A stretch of 64,000 nt of DNA, taken from assembly GCA_963402885.1 (NCBI GenBank), contig OY727093.1, forward strand, positions 2,728,001 through 2,792,000, written 5' to 3'. Position 1 is the first letter of the stretch. Every line of letters starts with the position of its first letter. Below are positions 56,001 to 64,000 of the stretch, piece by piece. Below the pieces are notes generated by a model. That model did not search any database. It was given only the letters and a program-made list of their open reading frames with translations, and had not been told where the DNA came from. Origin of the DNA: Antedon bifida (Eukaryota > Echinodermata > Crinoidea > Comatulida > Antedonidae). The position numbers and the translations under genes are program-made.

Positions 56001-59000
56001 TTACAACTTAAACATACATGCTGGCTAAGGAGTCATCAGCTTTTATTCATAGCTCAGTATAAAAATCAATATGCAATACATTTATGATCCATGATGATGT
56101 TTAACTAATAGTTTTATTATGAACCAGGAAATGTGCTAAGGAAATGATTCTTGTTTAAATTTTCAATACAATTTTGACATAAGTATATATATGTACAGTT
56201 ACTGTATATTATTTTGATTACATGAAAGATAAAATTCTGATCTACAACTATTTTTTTGCGTTGGATTACATTTTTTTCAGGTAAATAACAATTTTTCCAA
56301 TACAGCAATTTAACTCAAATGGGCTGCAATTTAACTCTAATAGACCGCAATTTAACTCCAATTGACTGCAATTTACAGTAATTCCGATAGAGTAAAATAA
56401 AAGACCACATAAACATAGCTTTGACAATTTCCAAATAGCAATGTTAGTCAGCTATTGAAATGTCAATCAGTGATAGTAACCTCCCACTTAGCAGTGGCTT
56501 GCTGCCTAATGTTGAACGCAGTCTGTTGGCTGGCTCACTACAGTCAGTAGTCATTGTAATGTCTTTGGGAAATATACTTGTATAGTTTTTCTTGTAAATA
56601 TGGATGTCGCACTGGAGAAGGTATTGTATGTTTAATCAAGGGTTGTTTTTTCAGTGTACTAGTTACATATTCACTGGGTATTTATAGGAATCTGGAATAG
56701 ATTTATTAGTACAGCTGAATTTAATGAAATAATTGGCACACTTCTTTTGCATTTTGACTTGTTTTAAATATTGTAAATGCTAAATTTGTTTCTGAGATAA
56801 TAAAATAAATAATTACTATAGGTTTTATTCAGAATTTAAATAGTGATTTTATCGTGTTTTAAACAAAGTCTCATTTGAGGCTTAGAGAGTAGAGTTAAAA
56901 CAATCATGAGTTAAAACCCTCACAATATGTCAGGATTGAACCACAAATCTTGTGATTAGAAGGAAAGCACGTTAACCACCAAGATACAGCTCCACTACAG
57001 TACACCTGCAGTATAAAGAAAGAATAAATTTAAAAAAATCCCAACATTACTTTAGTTGTACTGTAAATGATTTAACCAATTCAATTCATTTATACATAAC
57101 TGCATTCATGATACAATAACCTGCAATTAATGGTATACTTTACTGAACAATGTTATATAAAATGCTGGTACTACAGTATGCTCATTATGATTTGATCAGG
57201 GTTGTAAACAACTCTATTATGATTGTGCTGTTGATTTTCCATAAAAATAATAGTTTTACTTATTAATATAATTATAATAATTATTCAGTAATTAAAAATA
57301 ACTCAAGATATTGCGTATGGTTGACTATGAGCTCCTCAAACTGGTAGAAAAAGGTCTACTTGCACAACTTATACAGTATAGAAACATTGAGGACTCCGAG
57401 AAGCTACAGTAGATCGCCTCAAACAGACCAGTTGGATAAGCTTTAATGTTTGTCGGTGCATGTCTTTAGTACTGTATATAGTCAAAGAAATATATAATAT
57501 TAAACATTGGAAATACTGTAAAGTAGGTGCTTAAAGTAGGTGCTTATATTAGTACATGAACAATAAATTGTCTCAGAGGTGGTATGCTTTGAAAATGATT
57601 TAATGAACGTTCATTGAAAATAATTCATTCCTTTTCAACTATAAAAAAAAACGCACAATAGGCAATTGAAACTCTGTGGGAGAAATAATTGCTTCCGAGT
57701 TTAGTATAATTATAAAAAAAAAAGACTATATAGACACCGGTTACTATAAACTGTTAGTATGTTATTTTATTGGTTAGATGTTTGCATCTGATGTGATTGT
57801 ATTTTTACTAAATTACATAGAATGCTTGCTAAAAAATTTAATCTAGGTTTGGACTCGGATTAGACCTTTAGATCACTAGCTTGGCGTTCATACCTGTAGA
57901 CCACCAAGGTTGCGATGATGGCTAGGGTTAGATTCAAGCCCAGGAAACAATGGGTACTATGTACAACAGGATTATATAATTGAATAATAATTATAAAAAG
58001 TTAAGCAATTAAAAAAGAATTACTATTGTACATTACAAAAATCTGACTCATTACTTTGAAATAGTTATTCAATTAAAATGATTATTCTTTTATAAAATTA
58101 AAATATTGTTTTAAAAATAATACACACAATATTGGTGGAAGTTTTACAAAATAAGTACATTTAAAGAATAATTTATTGTATTAAAAAATCCAAATTTTAG
58201 GCAACAATAGTAAACTTACGAAGCGGCAGTGATTGTACAGTACAGTACTACAGGGTACACTTTAACAAATGAAAACAATTGCCTATGAGCCATTGGCCAT
58301 GTTGTAATTGCTTTAAATAGAACGCATGTTATTCAGGCTCCAGTTTAATTATTAAGCAGCTATTTGTCATTCCTTGCTTTAAAGAAATATTCAACGTTGC
58401 CGTTATCAAGAAATATTTCTTTTTTTTACAGAAATTTGTCTTTTACAGTACAGTAGTTGTATTGTAATATTGATTATTCGGGAGGTAAAAAAAAAGTACT
58501 GTACAGTCTCTATTAAGGGGCACCTTTAGTACCCAAAAAGTGTTCCCATATAGTAGTGTCCCTGAATAGTTGACTATGGTGTTAAAACAAACATTTACTT
58601 CGTTTTGTGGAACAGTGACCCCTGAATAGGGGTGGCCCAAATGAGGGGTTACTGTAATAGACAGGAACATAAATAAAAAATGCTCTTACTACATTGATTG
58701 ACTTAATGCTGTTCTGCTGAGAAGTCTTGAGCTTCGCCTAATCCCTAATGTGGGGTTTTCAGTGAACCTATTCCTACTACATCAGTTAAATGTTTAAATA
58801 TACATACTGTAGGAAGTAATACAAAATCAATGGACAGATACTTACAGTATCAAAGTGACCTTCTTACTTCCCCAAAATCAAGATTTTCTACAAAATGTGT
58901 TTTGAAACAAATTTCTTGGAAGAGAACGACTGAACACGCATTCTCGGTCATCTTTAATAGTGCACATTTATTTTGGAGAAAGGTCAAAGATTTCCTTGAA

Positions 59001-59989
59001 GAATATTATAACATGAAAATTCATTTAATAATTACTTTACCTGCAAAATTCCAACTATTAATTTTTACTTTTAACATAGTAACCTTTTCATGACTTTAAA
59101 AAAAGAATAGAACATGTGACCAAACACGCTATTAATAACCTTTTATGTTTGTAAATCGTTTATAGAGAAAATGTTAGTTATTACTTAACCATAAATGCAA
59201 CTTAATTGTTGGAAAATGAAATATAAGAAAAATATTTATTTAATTTGATTAAATCATAGAAAATAATTATAAATGGATATAATTTGTAATAATTACACTA
59301 TGTAAGCGTATCAGTAAGTAAAGCAATACCCACCATTGATGTAGCTCATGAATATTCATAAATTTCCCAAAATAAAAGTACTGTACTAATGGGCACCAAT
59401 GTAGGTAATGAATATTCATAAATTTGCCAATCCTGAAAGCACTATATAAATATCGAAACTGGTTATATTTCTCATGAATATTCATAATTAAATTAAGATC
59501 ATGTAATTAATACGGGAATGAAAGTACTATACTATACATCAACTAACTAAAATGCTAAATATCTAGTAATCTAGATGTACAGTCATTCTAATTTAATTTC
59601 CAATCATTATTTAATTAACTTATGATCAACATTTTAATTAATCATTAAAGATATTTAAATTTATAAGGAAGTCCAAATTCCACACAGTGTGATAAAATGT
59701 TTATAATATCTTTGTAAATTCTCAGCATGTCAAATATATGTATAAAACACCTTAATTTCGATTTGTGAACAAGAATATGGATTTTACTGCTGTACAAACT
59801 GGGAAGTTATAAAATAAAAATGTCAATAAAAATGCTTCGATCTGTTTGCTAGTGCTAGAAGCTTCATATATTAAATATTCATTTTTCTTTTTATATAGGA
59901 AAACCAAGGCAGTGGGTTTATGATGTTGAAGGGTGACTTGGCTGGTGACGACGACGCAAAAGAAGTTCTTGTTGAACCAGATCGTCAAG
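38015..59989 (+). CDS. Unrecognised gene, exons 1-3 (partial model)
   Basis: Three exons fit in phase: 38015-38050 (possible ATG at 38015; the open frame extends upstream to 37865), 40086-40178 and 59899-59989, the last ending in phase 1 at CAAG/GTATGC. Exon 2 is open in only one frame (begins LLAVDSDTELKDATDRIQ, ends SPTSLLK) and exon 3 reads ENQGSGFMMLKGDLAGDDDA then KEVLVEPDRQ. The translation is acidic and Ser/Thr-rich, with no domain I recognise. Splice sites are good at both internal exons (TTTACAG/CTT, GAAG/GTAAGA, TATATAG/GAA). The intron between exons 2 and 3 is 19.7 kb. An alternative first exon may be at 56600-56620, and a possible terminal exon at 60575-60627. The gene may continue past the window. 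No function is proposed. Confidence 0.45.
42593..42654. mobile_element. MITE family A, copy 10 (internal deletion)
   Basis: AGCTCTGTCTACACTATCAA ... GATAGTTTGACGGAGCTTTA, only about 62 bp; the core was deleted between the arms. Confidence 0.8.
43462..43592. mobile_element. MITE family A, copy 11, with 4x internal repeat and lost right end
   Basis: AAGCTCTGTCTACACTATCA left end; then GCCCAAATATGGTAGTGATA is repeated four times in tandem (about 21-bp period). The right TIR is missing after TGATATGACA. Confidence 0.85.
47640..48830 (-). repeat. 185-bp tandem array (left arm)
   Basis: AAATCGCGCAAACC recurs at about 47791, 47978, 48163, 48348, 48533 and 48718 (spacing 187, 185, 185, 185, 185). 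Each unit contains CTGCGCAAACCTCCACCAAA and CATCATTTTTTGG. Confidence 0.92.
48907..50290 (+). repeat. 174-bp tandem array (right arm)
   Basis: GGAGGTTTGCGCAGC recurs at about 49008, 49182, 49355, 49528, 49702, 49877, 50052 and 50228. Each unit has CTCCCTATATAGTTCTAGTT and AAAAATTGAAGTTTTT, and aligns with the reverse complement of the left-array unit. Confidence 0.92.
50433..50570. mobile_element. MITE family A, copy 12
   Basis: AAAGCTCGGTCTACACTATC ... TGTAGACAGTGCTTTA with the GATGTGCCCAAATAT core. It lies about 125 bp from the satellite-bearing element. Confidence 0.85.
51604..51742. mobile_element. MITE family A, copy 13
   Basis: AAGCTCTATCACTATCAAAC ... TTTGATAGTGTAGACAGAGC, core GTGATGTGCCC. 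Confidence 0.85.
53318..53410. mobile_element. MITE family C fragment
   Basis: GACCAATGACAATGTGTTGG ... TGTGATTGGTCAAATAACTT and CCTTGCATTGCGTCC, matching the interior of the 24427-24931 cluster; the AAGCTTGG ends are lost. Confidence 0.65.
53851..53970. mobile_element. MITE family A, copy 14
   Basis: TTGACAAAAAAAAGTGTGAT ... GGGCACATCACATTTTG and right end GTGTAGACAGAGCT; left terminus degraded. Confidence 0.8.
55782..55873. mobile_element. MITE family B, copy 6
   Basis: CTACAGTACAACCAACC ... ATGTCCCCTTAATAAGGGTT with the outward TACAGTA/TTTTACT ends. Confidence 0.65.
56600..56620 (+). CDS. Candidate alternative first exon of the unrecognised gene
   Basis: ATG at 56600 followed by six codons (MDVALEK) and a GTATTG donor. 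It ends in phase 0, as exon 3 at 59899 requires, so it could start a shorter isoform reading MDVALEK-ENQGSG. Seven codons can arise by chance. Confidence 0.2.
56925..57000 (-). repeat. tRNA-derived SINE-like fragment (family S2), copy 3
   Basis: The minus strand reads GGTGGTTAACGTGCTTTCCT ... TGTGGTTCAATCCTGACATA, matching the copy at 20866-20967. Confidence 0.45.
58500..58656. mobile_element. MITE family B, copy 7 (long form)
   Basis: TGTACAGTCTCTATTAAGGG ... GACCCCTGAATAGGGGTGGC and GGGGTTACTGTA. It is longer than the other B copies, with an internal CCTGAATAG repeat. Confidence 0.65.
59347..59486. repeat. Three spaced copies of an ATGAATATTCATA palindrome
   Basis: ATGAATATTCATA occurs at 59348, 59408 and 59474, spaced 60-66 bases, with a shared AATTTCCC/AATTTGCC flank after the first two. 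About 410 bases before exon 3 of the unrecognised gene. Confidence 0.75.
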
Positions 59990-62900
59990 GTATGCTATTC
60001 AATAATTATCCAAATGTTTTTTATCTTTTCTCCCTGGTCTCCAAATCGGAAACATAAACAAAACCAGATGTTTTCTACTATATCCATAAATTAAAAGCCC
60101 ATTTAACGGTTTAGTGGAAAGAATTTCGGATTTTTATGTTTCATCCTGAGCTGAAATCTATTTTGTTTTTAATTGGATTTATTTATTTTGTGTTTTATTG
60201 TTTTGTAGTTTATTTTATCAACTAAAAGGTAAGTTACCATTCAGTCTGTGTTTCTTTATATCCAGATGCAAGTTTAGTCGTCTATGGTTTGAAAATTGTT
60301 TTTACAAAATTGTTTTGTTTCTTTTTTACATATATTTTACACATTTGTTTTATTGATGGTTAAAAATGAATGTTTGTTTATTAATATACAGTAGGGCCTT
60401 TGGTTCTGATTATATTATCATACACATACAGTAAACTATGATTCCATATTATTACATTAACATTTTACATAAGTTAATGCAACAGTGATGCATATACAAC
60501 GCTAATGTGTGTCCGAAAGGTAAAACGGTGAAAGAAATAGTACACATGGTCATTTTCATTTTGGCCAACTACAGGTACCATTGCTGGACAACCTTGTCCA
60601 CACCCTGACGACACAAGGACATCCTAATAAAAAGACATCAAATCTTCTTTTTCCAATATCTGGTCCTAATGGTCGGTTCTAAATTAGAGGTTCTACTGTA
60701 TGAATGAAACTGATAAAAGTGGTACAGTACTCTGTTTTAAAATTTTCGAAACAAAGTTAAATTCATTAAACTCAACAATTTACAAAAGCAATTTTCATAT
60801 CATGTTTACGGTAAGTAATAGGGTTCACTTTATTTCTACTAACTTAACTGTGTTTTGAGTTACTATTTTGTTCTATTCGTCTGAGACTACAGTAGATAGT
60901 TAAATTAAATATTGTGTGAAAAATGTGGTGGTTTTTCATTTGTCAGACTCCTGACGTCACTAAATTTTTCCTTGAATGCCAACAATATGATAATTAGTTT
61001 CTTACACATTTTTTAAAATAAAATTTTTCAAATTTTGGAGGTATTTAAATATTACAGTAAGCCATAATTTGTAATATTTTTTTGTTTTATTGAAATCATT
61101 TAACTAACTTAATAATTTATTTACAGGTTTTTATTTAGTATTCCAAAAATAAGTATACCATATAAATATTTATAAAAAGTATAAATAAATTAAACAAGAA
61201 ATTCCAAATGTCCTTTTGTGTTTATTTGTGGTGATGAGTTACCAGTATTATCCTATGTATACATGTAGATACAATTTCATAATACTGTATCATGGCAACT
61301 TCCTAATACAGTGTCACATAAATGTATACCAATAACTATAAAAATAGTTCCTGAGATGTGGTACGATAGTTGTCACATGTTCTACCGTATTACTGATCAA
61401 ATTAAGATACAGTTCCGATAGAGTTGGAAGAGTGGTTGTGTGTAATTATTGTTGATCTATTTTTAGCACACATTCATTGTTTTATTTTTCTGTATGGACA
61501 GTGTATCACCAGAACAGAAGATGGAACACATGTTTTACTATGTAATGTACTTAGACAATTTGGGTTGAGGACATTTCAAATATCAACTTGTACTCTTGTG
61601 TTTTTGCATTGCATATCAGCTCGCATGAAATAACATTATTCTTAATAACAACAACAACAACAACAACCATTGTTTGATTTCTGCTGGCTTTCTGCATGTT
61701 GATTAACTTTTAGTTTCATAATTAATAATTACCAATGTAGGGTCACTATAATATAAAATGCTTTATTAGTTACAAAAAACATTACTCATTTTGTGATTTT
61801 GCTTTTTGTACAAGAATAGCGTAGTAGTATTAACATCATTTTTGTTTATGTTGATTATGTCTACGTTTTTACGGCTTGGTCGTCATAAGTAATACATTAT
61901 TATTATTACCCACAATTCTATATTGATCTCATTTTGTTCGTGTTTCTAATCTAGCTTTTTACTAAAAAATAAATACACTTTACATACAAAATCCTAAGGC
62001 AATTTTCTTTTCATTCTATTTTGAAGTCTTCACCTATTATACCACCGTATATCTCTCTCACCTTTACTCTATGTTTTAATGGTTAAGGATAAACGATATT
62101 TACAGGTTTCTTAGAATGCAATTAATATGTTTATATTTTTCTGTTGTGTTCAGTAGTATTGACAAACGTAACTAAACTCGGTGATAGAAACGCATGATAT
62201 TATATGAACGTGATGCGTCAAACGATGTCTTGCTTTGTATAGTGCTACCATGGAATAGTCATTCCCTCTCCACTGTCTAGCCTCTAGTAGTGTGCCAACC
62301 TTACCCACACCTCATGCTACTGTACAGTATATGTGCTTTTACACCCACAGATGAAAACATGCTTCAATCACACTCACAACTCACAATAATTGATTAAAGT
62401 TAACTGCTATGGACAAATTCCTCAAAAAATGTATTTTTATCATTAAAATCCACAACTAATCTCATGACTAATATTGCGCAATCAGCATGTACAGTATTTT
62501 TACTGCATTTGTACAGTATTTATACTGTGTTTCTACTATATAGTAATTTGTACAGTATTTAACACTCTTTACACAGTACTTGCAATACAGTATATTTCTT
62601 ATTACAGTCACAACACAGCATTCAATGCTACATTTTAAAATGTGTTTTTCCTGTAAATTGTTCATTAGTTTTACAGTAATGGTTCATAGTTTTTAACATT
62701 GATTTTTTGTTTCATTTTTAGTTTAGACTCTTCCTTATTATATAGTCCTTCAACCCGTGTTTTATCACTTTCCAAAAACTAAATAAAATATGGCACATAA
62801 CATTATATTTGTATTAATACTATTACTACTATCCTAATATAAACAACCAGATACTGTGTAAACTACAGTGTTTATTAACAATGATCGAATCACATCATTT

Positions 62901-64000
62901 TTTTATTTCTAATATAGAATTAAAAATCATTTAAAAATCTTTTTATTTTTGTTATTATTTCTACTTTATATGATGAGAAACGTATTGTAGACACCTTTGA
63001 CTTATGGTGACAACATGGTTGTCATCTAAACGCTCTTTGTGTATGGCTTACAAGAATGCAAAGAATGTTGCCAGTGCTAGCTTAATACAGTTTTCTCGAG
63101 CTATATCGATATCGAACGATATTTGTGTTTTTTTTAAAACATTTATTTTAAAATGATATGCATGCAGTTTCTTAACGTATGCTCAGCAAACGTTTGTGAC
63201 ATCCGTCCAAAGCTTGCATAGTGTGTAGTTTATTATATAATGATTTTTCATTACAGTAAAATTCTACACTCATGCCAATATGAAATATTTTAATGATTTT
63301 TATATGTGTACAATAATGATTACTGTACAGCAAATTCTGCACAGTATAAATTTTTAAAAAGATTTTCAAATTATTTCATAAATTTTTCATATTCATGATT
63401 TTTAAATTTATACTGCAAAATCTGTGCAGTATTCCGATGTAATTTTACTGTATGATACTAGTACAGTATGTACTGATAATGGTATCACGTAGTGTGATCA
63501 TGATGCAGTGTGATCCCTACGCAGTGTGATCATTACGCAGTGTGATCATTACGCAGTGTGATCATTACGCAGTGTGATCATTGCGCAGTGTGATCATCGC
63601 GCAGTGTGATCATTGCGCAGTGTGATCATCGCGCAGTGTGATCATGACGCAGTGTGATCATGACGCAGTGTGATCATGATGCAGTGTGATCATTACGCAG
63701 TGTGATCATCATACAGTGTGATCTATATTTGTATTTATAATATGATTCATACAATTCTCACTAACTGTTGTTTGGTTCTTTTACTGCATACTAATTTCAT
63801 ATAACCCACATAAATTATCACATTTATTTTATTTTTATTTTACTTTATTCATAGATTTCATATCCAAAAATGAAACAAATAAATAAATTTCCTTGGAGAA
63901 AATCCTACCATTTACTTTATCTAATTTAACTTCTAAAGTAGTTCAATATCTATAGAGATAATTTAATATGTTAACAATAACGTAAGCCTCCTAGACAAAG
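59990..64000. other. Right end of the window, no confirmed exon
   Basis: AT-rich DNA with scattered TACAGTA words, an (AAC)n run near 61650, a possible terminal exon at 60575-60627 and the minisatellite at 63486-63723. No conserved coding sequence is seen on either strand. Confidence 0.4.
63486..63723 (+). repeat. 16-bp minisatellite, about 15 copies
   Basis: Unit ACGCAGTGTGATCATT with variation confined mainly to four positions after GATCAT (TA, TG, CG, GA, and so on). The AGTGTGATC part is invariant in all 15 copies. Every unit but one carries the palindrome TGATCA. Confidence 0.95.

Larger units (their letters stand above)
40179..59898 (+). other. 19.7-kb intron of the unrecognised gene
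   Basis: No convincing internal exon is seen on either strand apart from the candidate at 56600. The content is AT-rich DNA unusually dense in TACAGTA/TACTGTA words, MITEs (listed separately), the satellite-bearing element 47565-50306 and short repeats. Confidence 0.45.

Noticed and set aside
60209..60228. 20-nt microexon of the unrecognised gene (TTGTAG/TTTATT...AAG/GTAAG)
   Set aside because: In the required phase it introduces TAA at once, and the acceptor/donor pair can occur by chance in T-rich DNA.
63486..63723. CRISPR-like array
   Set aside because: Repeats are 16 bp with no unique spacers, in a eukaryotic genome; it is a minisatellite.

Overview
The window is from a metazoan nuclear genome: AT-rich, intron-rich, consensus GT/AG splice sites, and dense in MITEs, SINE-like and LINE remnants. 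Gene content (an LCAD/IVD-type acyl-CoA dehydrogenase, a GAD/CSAD-like decarboxylase, CNBD2, CCDC12) and intron texture with many AGGCCTA-type words suggest a marine invertebrate deuterostome, perhaps an echinoderm. That placement is an inference, not a proof.

Layout: (1) 1-5194, + strand: acyl-CoA dehydrogenase, 5' end outside the window, nine exons visible. (2) 5195-7794: convergent intergenic space with repeats. (3) 7795-14630, - strand: complete 505-codon PLP-dependent acidic amino acid decarboxylase, 14 coding exons. (4) 14642-18306: divergent intergenic interval with a CpG-dense island, LINE remnants and MITEs. (5) 18307-26101, + strand: complete CNBD2, 11 exons, 679 aa. (6) 26102-27248: convergent spacer with a nested MITE pair. 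(7) 27249-29491, - strand: complete CCDC12, six exons, 164 aa. (8) About 29573-37350: a 7.8-kb composite with terminal inverted repeats, subterminal 98-bp repeats, three tandem ~2-kb units each carrying a tRNA-headed Pol III unit, and an embedded LINE fragment. No transposase is visible. It starts about 80 bp upstream of the CCDC12 start codon. (9) About 38015 to beyond 59989, + strand: an unrecognised gene with phase-compatible small exons separated by a 19.7-kb intron. That intron holds a 2742-bp element (47565-50306) with inverted satellite arrays and a perfect 9-bp target-site duplication. (10) 59990-64000: mostly featureless, ending in a 16-bp minisatellite.

The genes do not form a pathway. 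The enzymes point to acyl-CoA oxidation and to GABA/taurine-type amine synthesis, CNBD2 to cyclic-nucleotide signalling (sperm in mammals), and CCDC12 to the spliceosome. The most unusual content is mobile: at least five palindromic MITE families, three of which share a terminal core, several insertions lying directly against splice donors, and the two composite elements at 29.6-37.4 kb and 47.6-50.3 kb.
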